Assembly (NCBI GenBank): GCA_037952775.1
Contig: JBANAY010000004.1
Coordinates: 14,074,001-14,138,000 of the forward strand
From: Clonostachys chloroleuca
Taxonomy: Eukaryota > Ascomycota > Sordariomycetes > Hypocreales > Bionectriaceae
DNA: 64,000 nt
Direction of reading: 5' to 3'
The notes beneath the pieces are model-generated. The model was given only the letters and a program-made list of their open reading frames with translations, did no database searches and was not told where the DNA came from. Below, piece after piece: positions 1 to 12,011 of the stretch. A program made the position numbers and the translations under genes. The number at the start of each line of letters is the position of its first letter. Position 1 is the stretch's first letter.

Positions 1-219
1 AGAAAGTAACGGCTCCCCGATGATTTCTTTATGGGCTTGGGTGTAGTTAATTTATAATTAGACTGGTCTCTCTATTCTTTCGTCTAAGATTTACCGAGGA
101 TACAAACACTCCGTGCGTCGATTGCTCCAGGACGTCTTTCTTTGAGCACTGTACGTGAAGACAGAACCGTGCCACAGAACTCGAGCATGGTCTGACAATA
201 ACTCGGACTGTTTATCGAG

Positions 220-1309
220 CTAGGGATCGCTGTCAAAAATTCTTCTCCTCTTTCTCATACGATGAGGCGGTGTATGCGCCGACCACCACATGTCATCCAG
301 TCCATCGTCACTGTCATCGGATTTCTCCTCCCCTTGCAGGATATCAGTATCTTCGTTCTCCGGCGATTGAATGTCTGGGATTGTAGCCCCCCGAACAAAT
401 CTAGTCAGATTTCTCATCGAGGTAATTTGCCGCTCTGCTACCCCCCACAATTCCTCTATAAGCACTTCCACAGCGGCTTTGAAAACCGGTTTGAACCAGT
501 CCTTCTCCCCGACACCACACGACTCGCTGTCTTCATCATCGACTGGTCCCTGCTCATCCTCTGCCGCCACGACCAAAATAAATGGTGCCCCAGGCCGCCA
601 GCGTGAACTGTTTGTCCCTGGTTGAGAAGAGGGCGGTATCCGAAGTACCGAGGCCATCGCACCCGTAGAAGCACAAAGAAACAACGGCAGCTGAAGGCCT
701 GGTGGAAAGCCGTCCGACTCCCGCAAGGCACGATATTTCACGCGTAGTCTCTCCACAGGATCAGTAACATGTGGATGATCAAAATCTCCCCCACCCTGTT
801 TCTTGATCCGTCGTCTCCTACGTCGACCCAACGGATCTCAAACGTGCTGCGAGCCTCGGCGATTTCGTCCGCCAAATGGCCTCGTTCCACGGCCGCGTCA
901 GACGGAAGTTCAACTATCCTCTTTATGCGACTCTGAAACTCCTCGTAGTCCAGGTTCGTTCCCCCAGTACGGAAAACGACAAACCCCCACGGCTGCCCTC
1001 GGTAGTGTCTCTTCCACGCCTTGGGCCAATCGGGCGTCGGGAGTGTCGGTCGAGGGGACGAAGACTCTCCCTGTTCGAGGCGCTGCAGCTCCTGCCAGAC
1101 AAGACGGTCCATTTCATGGACGCCGTCTTCGCCAAGGACATCCCGGAATCCAGCTTACATCTTTTGGCTCGCTCGTCATCAGGCAGGGCCTGGCTGTCTT
1201 CGGCCGTGGCGTGGACGAACCGATGAAAGTTCAATCCCGGCGGCCAGTAGGAGCTTGAGGCGTCAGAGTAGGAAGAGAGCTGGGTTACCGGGCGCGGGGC
1301 TGGCATCAT
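220..1309 (-). CDS. Conserved fungal hypothetical protein, about 363 aa, reading frame broken twice
   Basis: Three overlapping minus-strand frames read as one intronless protein. The N-terminal part holds YWPPGLNFHRFVHA; the middle part holds YRGQPWGFVVFRT and later STFEIRWVD; the C-terminal part holds LQLPLFLCAST, then AAVEVLIEELWGVAE and LTRFVRG. I recognise this as a fungal hypothetical family that usually ends in a helical segment before LTRFVRG, but know no function for it. Passing from N-terminal to middle frame (near 1120-1160) and from middle to C-terminal frame (at a run of five G near 789-793 on the coding strand) each needs one extra base. With both added, the span becomes an exact multiple of three. 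The first break is not in a long homopolymer. Either the locus is decaying or the assembly has lost two bases. ATG at 1309 is the first in the N-terminal frame. Codon use and composition look normal for this genome. Confidence 0.55.
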
Positions 1310-2621
1310 TTGATTAACTTAGGCTTCGATATACGGAACTGAGAGGAGCAGCCAACATGAGGGCTGTAGCCCTACCTAATACCTGGCGAGGGTTTTACTT
1401 GCAACACGTCAGCATCCAGCCGGCGGTATCCCCTATAGAACAGTGTCCCGCTACAATTATAGGCCTTAACATGTACATATACATGCACTCGCCTTGGCTG
1501 AGCCTACAGGTGTCTTTAGTAGGAAGGCAGAGTGTTACCTCGGCACTTTAGCCTACTAGCACCCTTAACTAATTACGCTACTAACGTATGCTATTGTGCC
1601 TGTTGTTAGGGAATGGATGACTCACAGAGCCACGGTCAGGTCCCGCCCCCACAACACGACGCTCTCGATGACAGCTAGGAGGTCCCCAGCGTGATCACTC
1701 GTCTCAACAAGCGGGTCAGCTCTATGAATTGAGTGTCCGGCCGCAACAGCCGACTGCCAAGTCCAGCTTATAACGATCGCTTCTCGCGAGGTTTATGTTG
1801 ACGGCGGCCACCTCAGGGTCACAAACCGTCAACAAGTGGCATAGGTTCACACCAGTGATGCAATCGTGCATGTACTGAGCACATTATGCATGGCACCCAA
1901 GTAGAGGCCATTGTGGTAATGAATACGTACCCCTATTATCACCATAGAGCTCAGCTCATCCAAACTGAATCTTGATGTATGATTATGTATCCAGCACCTG
2001 TTTTTCCATCTCCTCCTTACCACAGTTCAGAACATGCAAATGCCAAATGACTTTGAATCCCGGAAGAGCGTACCTAGATTTTAGGGCGGTCGAATTGACT
2101 GATTGGATGCCGTGGTCCCGGATAGGTACCCATAAACATTGAAGCTAGGTGTTTCACTTTGAACCGCCCATCAACACGCATCCTTCTATGACTGGATGGG
2201 CGATCAAAACAAAACCTAAGCTGGCATAGCTAGCATTAACCACTTCGTATTATCACATGACAGGATTGGTGACGTAAGTGATCAGTTTCATTAATAAACC
2301 CAGGGGAACCCTTATGCCAGCTTTGCCTCAATTTAGTCCCGTCCTCATCGTTCTGTGTTGGTTGCCTACACCGACACTCGCTCGTTTTCTCATTCTTTCG
2401 CCAACATCTTGGGCCCACCCCATCTAGACCAATCGCTAGAACATTTTACAAAAGGTTTCTCTTAACCCCGTCGGTATTAGTGCATTTAGCAACGTCTTAA
2501 CCCACCATTCCTACTAATTTTCAAGGCTTGAAAGCTGACTTACTGGAGAAGGCTTAATACATGTATTGATCGTACACGCGGCTAGATTACGAGTGCCGAG
2601 AACATACTGCAGGAGGCCATC
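1310..2621. other. Intergenic, no gene seen
   Basis: No open frame here resembles a protein family or has flanking splice signals. Composition is mixed and I see no tandem repeat, RNA gene or mobile-element end. Confidence 0.5.
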
Positions 2622-3092
2622 ATGTGTCGGCTAAGTACCTATCCTATGTCCCTCGCCTTCATCATCTACGCGGATGGTGTTTGGGAGAGTGATAGGATAG
2701 TCATGTTCGAAACATCGCACCAGAGCCATGCGGCTAGTGATGTGAACAACCATACGTGGGACCGTGCGGTCCCAATGAAATACCCTCTTGTTGACGAGCA
2801 ACACGAGATTGATTGTGTGGGAGATGCCTGCTACCCGGGCCGGTGCGAGATGAGGTACGTATGCTTCAACTTTGGGGGAGTCAATCAATCTGCCGACTAC
2901 CGCTATAGCGCAAACAATAGGCATATCATCGAAGACGATTGCGGCTGTGGAGGATCTGCGTCTTGTCCCAATGGAAACGGTTGCGGGTATGCAAAAACAT
3001 CTCAGCTTGATCTCAATTTTTCAATCTTGCAGCTGACTTCCTACAACAGAAACGGCATGCCCTTTAAAAGACAAGGGCTACTGAACTTGTGA
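2622..3092 (+). CDS. Possible small cysteine-rich ORF, 156 aa
   Basis: An ATG-started frame of 156 residues. It carries a cysteine cluster in its second half (DCVGDACYPGRCEMRYVC, then DCGCGG and CPNGNGCGY) but no convincing signal peptide. The C-terminal 40 residues look less protein-like and run into a minisatellite. It may be one exon of a longer gene, a decayed secreted protein, or chance. I do not recognise the family. Confidence 0.22.
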   Translation: MCRLSTYPMSLAFIIYADGVWESDRIVMFETSHQSHAASDVNNHTWDRAVPMKYPLVDEQHEIDCVGDACYPGRCEMRYVCFNFGGVNQSADYRYSANNRHIIEDDCGCGGSASCPNGNGCGYAKTSQLDLNFSILQLTSYNRNGMPFKRQGLLNL

Positions 3093-3097
3093 TAATT

Positions 3098-3283
3098 GCT
3101 ACGAACCCCGGTACGACACTCGCTACGACACTCGCTTCAATACTCGCTTCAACACTTGCTATGAAAATCGCTATGACACTCGCTATGACACTCGCTACGA
3201 CACTCACTTTAACACTCACTTCAACGCTCGCTACGAAACTCATACTACAACTCTCGCTACGATACTGGCTACGAAACTCACGA
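3098..3283. repeat. 12-bp minisatellite, about 15 diverged units
   Basis: A tandem array of a 12-base unit close to GACACTCGCTAC, with variants such as AACACTTGCTAT and GATACTGGCTAC. All units but one (14 bases) keep the 12-base period, so both strands stay open in one frame: a Thr-Leu-Ala type repeat on the plus strand and a Val-Ala-Ser type repeat on the minus strand. No start, splice or family signal shows that it is translated. Confidence 0.85.
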
Positions 3284-3684
3284 TATGGAAAAAAATTATC
3301 CTTCTTGGACCGTGTTTGGGCGCTGGATATTTCGGCTGAAGACATTCCTGTATCTGTGGACCATAACTCCGCTCTTTATTCATTATAAATCAGGAGTCTA
3401 CATCTTATATGGTCCTCTCAACTCATTATTCTTGGATAGCGCTGACGCGGCGTGGAAGATGGAAGGATCAACAAGTCCCCTACCAAGTCAAGATGCGGTC
3501 GACCTTGTATTATTAACGATTTATGATGTCTCTTCAATCCTTGCTGCCGTGCCACCAATTTGACGAACACAATGTGGCAAGCAGTCCTATGATAGCTGGC
3601 AATTAAAAACAGAATTACAGGGGAAGGTGGTACCTCACGTTCTTGAAGCACTGTCAGAGCCGCTTTAGTTATCATTCAGTACTG
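3284..3684. other. Intergenic, no gene seen
   Basis: Between the minisatellite and the stop codon of the minus-strand ankyrin gene. A 92-codon plus-strand frame crosses it but resembles nothing known. It probably includes the 3' UTR of the ankyrin gene. Confidence 0.4.
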
Positions 3685-5608
3685 TTAAACTATTGCAGGG
3701 AGACAATCATCACTCGACCAAAATATATCTTCTCCATCTATCGTGACATCATATCCTACCTCTCTCAAGTTCTCAACAAAGTCTCGCAGGCAATCGTCTC
3801 CCGATATCTTTGCTAAATCCCCTGTTTTCAGAGCCGCACCTTCATGTCCTACAGGAAACCAGCCAGCAGTACGATAAGTTTCGCGATGTGGATCAGCGCC
3901 GTTATAGAGAAGCCACTTGGTTGTGTCCTTCGCCCGCCGGTAAACAGCGTGATGAAGCGGTGTCCATCCGTAGAAATCGGCGACGTCCAACAAGCATGCC
4001 GTTGACCCGAGATCGTCTTGCGTGTTAGCCCGCAATTTATGCAAGTTAGCTAGTGCTTCCAGAGCTACCGCATTGTTGTTCAATGCGGCTATATGGAGTG
4101 GATTTAGCCCTTGGTAAGTTACATATTGGTCGAGACAGGTTGATGCTCCGAGCCGATGTATGTAGCGGACATCTTGAGCAGTTCCATATGCTGCACACCT
4201 ATGCAGGGAAGTCCAGCCAACAGAGTCTTTAGCATCGCCATCAAACATCAAATAATCCCCAAACATTGGGTAGTACACCGTGTTCTTTGTACACTTACTA
4301 CCGTTGAACAAATAATGGAGAATCGACCATCCTCTGCCTGAGATATATCCGGGGTCTGCATTATATCGTAAAAGAATGCGAACTATATTCGGTCTATCGA
4401 GTGCTACCGCCATTTGAGTCAGACTGCTGTAGTAATATTAGTAATAGAAAATAGAGGGGTTATCAATATATTCTCATGACCACTCACGTATTATAAACCC
4501 CACAGGGAACGTTTGCATCTGCGCCTTCTCGTAACAAGAGCTGGACAATCTCTTCAGATCCTGCCTGGATGGCAATCTTCAACAAAATTAGCTCACAGGA
4601 ACCGGAAGCTGGATATCCAAGGCTTACACCGAGCAGACTGATATTATTAATGGTCATGTCATTTGGCCTCGCAGCTCCTCTTGCCAGAAGATTTCTGACA
4701 CAGATGCTATCGCCAATCTCACATGCTCTAACTACTTCTGCGTCGTGTGAAATCAAGTTTCGGATTGATATATTCCAAGGTATCATCGATTGAGTTGAAG
4801 GCCAGTATAAATGCGCAACGATAGCATATCCAAATATTCGCATCCGAAGGCTTAAGGAACAGTGATGGTGTCTTCTACTTATTTGATGATACTGTATGTT
4901 GAAGCCTTCATTATAGGCCCATGTTCTGAACAATGAAGTTTTTCGCGAGCAGGGAATGGCTGCTGTGCCATTGGTAGTCGCTGCTCGTAAATGGCAGTGC
5001 TGGGATGCAAACTCATGCCTTAGATCCATGATTTCTTTGGAAATCAAGCTTTGTCGCTTTGCAACTTCCCCGATAGCCGAGGTCATTGAGCTTTTTGCGT
5101 GGCTATAGTGAACACGAATGATCAGCAACTATCCGAAATACGCCAAAAGTCGCAATCATTACATGAGGTCTAATAGAAATGTGGCATTAAGGACATTGAC
5201 CGTACGCTCCAGTTGCCACTCAATGTCACTGATGAGCTCCTTCTTACAGGCTAGTTGAATTTCTGACCAGGTTCGTGAAATAAATGTCTTTCCCTTTTTA
5301 TGTTTTGTAGCTCTCTTTAAGACATTCTCAAGCGAATCCAAGGTACTTTGACATGTCGACAAGGCATCTAAAATATGATTGGAGTAGAAAGTGTCCTCAT
5401 GTTGTGTTATCTTTTGCTGACCGAGAACAGCCTTGACGCTGTTCGCAATATTACATAGTTGCTCAATTACAACCCTTAGCCGAGCAATTTCAGATGGGGC
5501 ATCAGATATTGTGTCGAGGAATCGCTTGATATCAAGGGCACTCCGCCCGATCGTTGACGTGAGTGACAAGACCGTAACGATATCAACTGTGAGACTTAGC
5601 GGGTTCAT
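3685..5608 (-). CDS. PigL_N-type N-terminal domain plus ankyrin repeats, about 600 aa
   Basis: Three exons join in phase: 5163-5608, 4488-5102 and 3685-4426. The introns are 60 and 61 bp, with GTAATG and GTGAGT donors and a TTACTAAT-like branch in the second. The first 150 residues (MNPLSLTVDIVTVLSLT, then SALDIKRFLDTISDAP and a heptad-like helix) match the fungal N-terminal domain Pfam calls PigL_N, common at the head of ankyrin and NLR-like proteins. From about residue 310 ankyrin repeats run to the end, for example VQLLLREGADANVP, VRILLRYNADPGYIS and GWTPLHHAVYRRAKDTTKWL. The likely role is a cytosolic protein-interaction or recognition protein; no catalytic domain is visible. Its neighbour 2 kb away is a large NLR with the same kind of repeats, so the two may belong to one recognition repertoire. 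Start and frame are firm; function is not. Confidence 0.82.
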
Positions 5609-7527
5609 ATCAATTTAGTATGAGCGAAGGTCATGAAAATTCTCGAGCATAGGCCAGAGCCAGAGAGAGCACAGCACTTAAAAAATCGAATTGATCTGAA
5701 CAGCGGCATCGTGGGACGACGAAATGATAAAGGCGCACAAGTACATTTTCTCTTATACCGACGGGGAAGAATCATTCGTCCGTCGCCTACATACAACCTG
5801 CTTATTCGCAGCGTAAGGTAGTGCAGCGTCAGCAAGACCGTGTCTTGGGCCACCGACTAGAATGAAAATGCTCTTTCTCATTTTTCAACGCAATTGAGGG
5901 TGATGTAACTATTATTGATTTCGGAATAGACTACTTCAAATCTCGGAAAACGTTGATCAGTAGCTAGCTAATACTCTAATTCTTGCTCTGAGGCCCTATG
6001 TATTGTTATTTAGAGGCGACCGCCCAGCTGCTCATCCATCAACCTCTACTTCTTTTAACTTGGATATTATAGGTTCTGGTTGGGCTGACCTTGTCCATGC
6101 CCAAAGGGCATCATCACATGCCAAGAGACATATCAAGGCAGCAGTGGTGCCTTCATTAGTCAATAACTAGGCACAAACGCAATCGTTGTCGGCTTATAAC
6201 CACCTCCAGGTCTTTCCATTGGAGTTTCGGCGGAAAGACACGTGTAGCTATATGATTATACTGATTTGCTGACTGTTGCCGGTGATTTATTTCTCAAACA
6301 TGATTGGCATTGTAAAGGAAGCGTGCACAAAAAATCTTAGTTTTATGCAACCTTTACATGCCCACATCCATGCTGAGTGATAGTAACTAAACCTATTTGA
6401 GCGGCCCACACCTTGTTTCTCGTGGTTTCAAACTGTTGCTTCGTGACTGCAACCCGCCACGTAGCACGCATGGAGTCAGTGCTAGGTCCTGATATCAACC
6501 CTATCACTATCTGTATATCTGCCCGATCATCAATGCTCTTGGTAGGCGCCTCCTATCTTCTTTCATGCTGCCAGGGGCTGATACCCAAAGGTGATAGGCC
6601 TGCTATTTGAGGACGGATCACGTATTAAGATCAGGCGGCCCTACGCTCCTGTCTGACCACCAGAGGCTCCACCGCGTCATCTACCTGCATGTAGGCAAGC
6701 CAACCGGGTGACATTGTGAGACACTCCATTTCACACAAATGCGAGGTTCAATTCAACTTCCCGTCTTTGCTAAAATAACGGAAGAGAAAAGAGCTTGGAA
6801 AAATTCCGAGAAATCCAAATATCACAGTCATTTTCTTATATTAGATGCAATAGTAATTAAGTAGTTGCTAGTTCAATAAGTTATAAAAGTCAGGGTCTGG
6901 CGGAAAGCGCATACATAGCCCCTTTGTCCCCTATGGCTTGTCCTAGAGTAATCAAATATGTCTCCACTTCCGTCACCTCGCATTGATTGATTGGACGAGA
7001 GGTGCATATGAGGAGCTGAACCGACCTGGCTCTCGGGTATTCTTCCATCCCTCTTACTCTCTGGTTCACCCAAGTTTGCAGTTTTGCGCCAGTCGGCCTT
7101 GGTGTAGAGGCCTCAAATATCTCTCAACTCCACTTTCACGGTATCAATATCACCAGCCTCCCTTGAGTTACCCTCAAATTGGCAAATTCCAATGTCATAC
7201 TTGAAAGGCATCAGAATCTTGCTCGCCTCTCACTAAGATCGTATGCTGCTGGGTGCCTCAAGATGCAGATGGTCCTCCCTGTGATGTTATCAATTCTAGA
7301 ACAGATCGTGAATACATAAAGGAGACCTGGGAGACCAGTTCCCTTGTCGGACTCGCGCCTACGACAAGGCTCGCCTCAAGCACTTTCGACACCCCCTAGT
7401 ATGCAGATTAGTCTGCTTAAGCAATTTATTCGCCGAAGATGGGAGCCGACTCATCGCTGAGGTTTAGCAAGGATCGGCTTGGTACAGAGCAGCCCCAGGC
7501 CTACCAAAGTATCCGGCTTTAACTAAC
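5609..7527. other. Intergenic, no gene seen
   Basis: About 1.9 kb of mixed to AT-rich DNA between divergent genes (ankyrin gene on minus, NLR on plus). No frame above about 80 codons looks coding. It must contain both promoters. An unseen 5' exon of the NLR cannot be ruled out close to 7500. Confidence 0.45.
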
Positions 7528-10500
7528 ATGCTCTTATCAGATCCTGAGCCCAAGGTCCAAGCTGTCCAGAAACCACGTCGATTTTTTCGAATTGGAAAGG
7601 TTTTCGCCATGCGCTGGGTGGAACCGTACTCGTACTCGGAACGCGAATCTCAATTGAGCAAACAACAATCGGCCAATGCTCCCGACACAGATGTGTTTTC
7701 CGAAATCCGTCGATTTATTGTCGTCCATGAGAGCCACGGGGCATCACAATGCGTCCCTATTCACACCTACGGTGGGAGAGGAGTACGCAAGTGCAATATT
7801 AAGATTGAGGACCATGCAAGAGTCTTCCGATATGATGACGAACTCTCGACCCCGCCCTCGGAACAGCGGCTGAGAGAACCGATTGGGGTTGTGATTGATA
7901 AAAGCAGTGAATTCCAGCGATTTCATCCTGAATCTGTGGCAAATTTTGGAAAAGTCTATACCGTGGAACATGATGTCGCAGTAGCCAATATTGGATATGT
8001 TGTCAGAGCTCACAACTATCGTTTACAGCTCAACTGGGTCTCGCCTCGCAGCCAAGCCACCCTCACAGCTCCAGGCAGCTTAAGAGTTAATGAGACTATC
8101 GTCTCAGCACCTCCATTGACAAGTTCTGAAACCATTTCACCCATCTCGGATACCACATTCGATCTGAACGAGATGTCTGAGAAAAGCCAAAAGCAGCCAA
8201 CGGCTGAACCGGCGAGTGACCATGCAGTGCTCATTTTATGCGCACTCTCTTCTGAGATGACTGCATTAAGGGCTATACTTGATGAGGAAAGACATATGTC
8301 TGTCAATGACCAGCATCAGTCCGACCACGATGATATATTAGGCCGTCTGCTAAATCACAATGTCATCCTTGCAAGGAGACCTGCAGTAATGTTTGGTGTA
8401 GAAGCCATCGGCGGGGCGGTTCAGGAGACATTGCAGACTTATTCACCGATCCGCGTCGTATTGGTGGTCGGAACTAAGAAGGGATGGATGTCGCAAAGAC
8501 GCAAAGACGGGCCTGGTGAGGAAGGCATCAATCTGATTTCGTGGGCAAAAGATCAAGTAGAGCGATCAGCAGCTTTTCGGTCCACAAGGCATGCCAGGCC
8601 GCCATCTAACGTGTTCATAAAGGCTCTGAGTCGCTTGCAAGACCGAATAGAAGAGGGAGACAATCAGATTGGGCGTGAACTATCTGAGATACTCAGAAAG
8701 TACCCAGAAATCAGAAGAAAATATGCGTCTCCCCGGCCATTCACCGAGCTTCCAGCTCAACAAGACTGGGACCATTTTGCTCTAAAATGTGAGGAGAGCG
8801 GCTCTTTACAAATCATATCACAAAAGGGTGGAGGAGCCGAAGCGCCCGGAAGTCACCAGAGCAGCATCGTTTTAGATGGTCAAATCAGCAATAGTGTGGC
8901 TGAGTATTCGCTGTGCAAAGAACTCACTGTGTCTTGCTCAGAGGAAGAGGGTGCTGGGACAATGTTGGATTTCTCATTTCTGGATATACAAGGGATATAC
9001 GACCATTCTAATTCTCACAAGAGGAACCAGGGATGGCAGGTCTATGCTGCTGCTGCGGCCGCGGCATACACAAAGGTGCTTCTGAGTACCATAACAACGG
9101 AAGACGTTCAACAGGAGAAGCTTGTTCTGCAATCAGATTCGTGTGAGTACCTTCATTTTCCCATTCAAATAAGCTATTGTAAGCAGCCCTGTTTCTTGGA
9201 CTAATTCACGATTGTAGATGAGATGGACGAAGAGCAGACTGAATGCCATCGAGTACTGAAAACTTCCAATTATGAGAATTTTAAGGACCTGAATGCGAGC
9301 CGAGTTTCGAACACTTGCGAGTGGTTTCTGAATTGCTCAGAATATAAGGAATGGCTATCGAGCTCCCAAAATATACTATGGTTCTCAGGGGATCCAGGTT
9401 GTGGGAAGTCCGTGTTATCGAGATTTCTCGTCGATCACAAACTTCAAAATACAGAGAAAAACATCGCGTGCTACTTTTTTTTTAAGGACAATACGGAACA
9501 GGATCGCCTTGCAGTAGCTTTATGTGCTCTTCTGCACCAATTCTTTCACTACCGGCCACAGCTTCTCCAGCTCGCCATGGACGCATTTAGAAAAAATGGC
9601 GAGAAACTACAGAATGAAGTTGATGAGCTGTGGCGAATATTTGTCACAGCTGCTAAACATAATTACTCGCACGGGGTTATTTGCCTCCTTGACGGTCTCG
9701 ATGAGTGTCGAGAAGAGGATCGAAAAAGCTCTTCCAGTTGCTTAAGAACTTTTACAACACACCTGGACCTGTTAAAGATCCCCAACTAAAGTTTTTGATC
9801 ACTAGCCGACCTTACCTGGACATCGAATATCTATTTCGTGAGCTTCCGCTGATTAGATTAGCTGGTGAAAAATGCAACGACGCCATCGGTGAAGATATCA
9901 ACCTCATGATTAAAGACGGGTTGCGCAAACTAAAACTTAGACCAGATGTGCAAGACATGTTGGGAAACCGTCTGATCTCGCCATCAAATCGAACATATCT
10001 TTGGGCACACCTTGTGTTGGAGGACCTTCGAGATCCCAGACATAAACGAACCAAAAGGGGATTTGAAAAGGCGCTCAAGTCTCTTCCGAAACCATTGGAA
10101 GTGGAATACGAGAAAATTCTTGGCCGTGTCAACCACAACCGTCGACACAAAGCCGAGATCCTTCTTCGGATTGTAGTGGACGCTTACCGCCCTCTCACAC
10201 TCTCAGAAATGGACGTCGCCTTCGAGTTGGCAACCGGGGGCCAAGACGCCCAAACACATGATGATCTCGACCTTGGTCTCGATGAGGATTCCATAGCATC
10301 TCAACTACGAGATCTTTGTGGGCTCTTCATTTATGTAGACAACTCCAGAATCTTTCTCATACACCAGTCAGCGAGGGAATTTCTTGTGAACACTCACTAT
10401 CCTCGTCTTGCGCCAGATAGTTCCTGGCCACATTTTCAACTGCTAAAATCACGGAACCAGCTTCTCGTCGATATATGTGTTCAGTATCTCTCTCTGGATG

Positions 10501-12011
10501 ATTTCAACTATGACCTTCGCTATGAGCAGTCTGGCGCTACTGACAAGGAGAGTGCTTATCCTTTTTTGGAGTACTCTACCACATATTTAGCAGCTCATTT
10601 CCGCCAAGCAACAGTGCACGACGAGAAGTTATTGCAACGTATCTATAAGATCTTTCATGACCGTAGCCAAAGGTTCGAGAATTGGCATCACATATTTCCA
10701 GATACAAATAACTTCAAGGGGGCGCCAGAGACAGCTCTGCAATTAGCGGCATTCAATGGTCACCTTATGAGTGTCTCGTACCTGCTAGAGGCGAGAGAAT
10801 TTGAAACGGACAGAGACCATGGGAATATGTGCAAAGCCCTATACTGGGCAGCCCTAAGAGGCAACGAACAAATCGTAAACATCTTAATTGAGAATGGAGC
10901 GGATGTCGATGCAAAGATCAGTGCGCCTCAAACAACACCAAACGGGGAGTGCGAGAAGCTGAAATATATGCTACTTGACAGTGGCGCAGATGAGATTTCA
11001 CGCTCATTACTCACTGCCTCTTCGGAAGACTACATTGGGATTTTGCAGCTTCTTGTCGAGAACTGTACACATCCGAACGAGCAAGCAGATCTCTCTGTTG
11101 ATGCTCTCAGCCATGCATATGCAGGAAACCATAGGAGTCATAGACAGCTTTCGCTTAATCGTCAAGACATCAGCCCATATTCCGCTTTCTATGGCAATGC
11201 ACTCCAAGCTGCAGCTCAAGGAGGTTACAAAGAGGTCGTACAGCTCTTACTTGATCGAGGTGCAGACGTCAATGTAAGCGGTGGTTTCTTTGGAAATGCT
11301 CTTCAGGCTGCAGCTCGAGGAGGCTATTCGAGTATTGTAGATCTTTTACTTGTCCGAGGTGCAGATATCAATGCACCTTGCGGATTCTATGGGAGTGCCC
11401 TCCAGGCTGCAGCAAGAGGGGGCCATATGATCAGTGTAGAGGATTTGGTTGATGAAGGTGCGGATGTCAACGCATCTTGGGGCTTCTATGGTACTCCTCT
11501 TCAGGCTGCGGCCAGAGTAGGTCATAAGAAGATCGTACAGCTTTTGATTTCTAAAGGCGCAGATATCAACGCACAAGGTGGTGTATACGGCACCGCGCTT
11601 CAGGCTGCTGTTGCAGGCGGTTACGAAGACATTGCAATTCTTCTGCTTGAGAAGGGTGCAAATATGCATGCACAAGGTGGCTTTTACGGCAGTATTCTTA
11701 AGGCTGCGACTCAAACACATCACCAGAGGATCGTACAGCTCCTCCGCGAGACGGGCTTCAACTATGGTCAGGGTGGTCATCGCCATACCAGTCATAGATC
11801 ACCATTTGAGACATCCAATAGTGCCAGTACAGATAGGCGGGTAGACGGCAAAGACCTTCCTACTTGCACTAGCTTGGCTACATTTGATGCCGATGCTGAA
11901 GAAAATATCAGGCGTGGCCACCAGCTATATCCACCCGATCTCGCTTCCTCTCCTCATCGACGAGATGATGACACGTCCAGGCCGCATAAAAAGCGCAGAT
12001 GGCTCCCTTGA
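7528..12011 (+). CDS. NLR (STAND) protein: DUF6590, phosphorylase-like, NACHT, ankyrin; about 1469 aa
   Basis: Two exons, 7528-9142 and 9218-12011; the 75-bp intron has a GTGAGT donor and a CTAAT branch. Order of domains: residues 15-170 DUF6590 (FFRIGKVFAMRW, RRFIVVHE, CVPIHTYGG, GKVYTVEHDVAVANIG). Residues 230-510 are a decayed PNP_UDP-like region that keeps the AVLILCALSSEM start and an end resembling Y-x-D-S-H-K but lacks the usual glycine-rich and GDV motifs. NACHT starts near 560, with Walker A GDPGCGKS (about 596) and Walker B VICLLDGLDEC (about 690), then the sensor LITSRPYLDIE. Ankyrin repeats fill residues 1065-1410. Fungal NLRs of this type are thought to oligomerise on ligand binding by the repeats and release the N-terminal effector. 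The frame slips just after Walker B, at a run of five A (9723-9727) where six would keep it. With that base the CDS is a whole number of codons, so an assembly error is more likely than a pseudogene. Confidence 0.85.
11186..11780 (+). repeat. Six near-identical 99-bp ankyrin units inside the NLR
   Basis: Consecutive 33-residue ankyrin repeats share the frame YG-x-ALQAAARGG followed by IVQLLL-x-x-GADINA. They are far more alike than the earlier repeats of the same protein, implying recent duplication or ongoing homogenisation. Such high-identity repeats are typical of fast-changing fungal recognition NLRs. Confidence 0.75.

Noticed and set aside
1053..1180. 67-bp intron in the first gene to explain its frame change
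   Set aside because: The GTAAGC..GGCAG pair creates a stop codon at the junction and has no branch site.
9700..9790. Programmed ribosomal frameshift in the NLR
   Set aside because: The slip is a plain loss of one A in an A run just after Walker B, and the same kind of loss occurs in unrelated genes including a housekeeping one.
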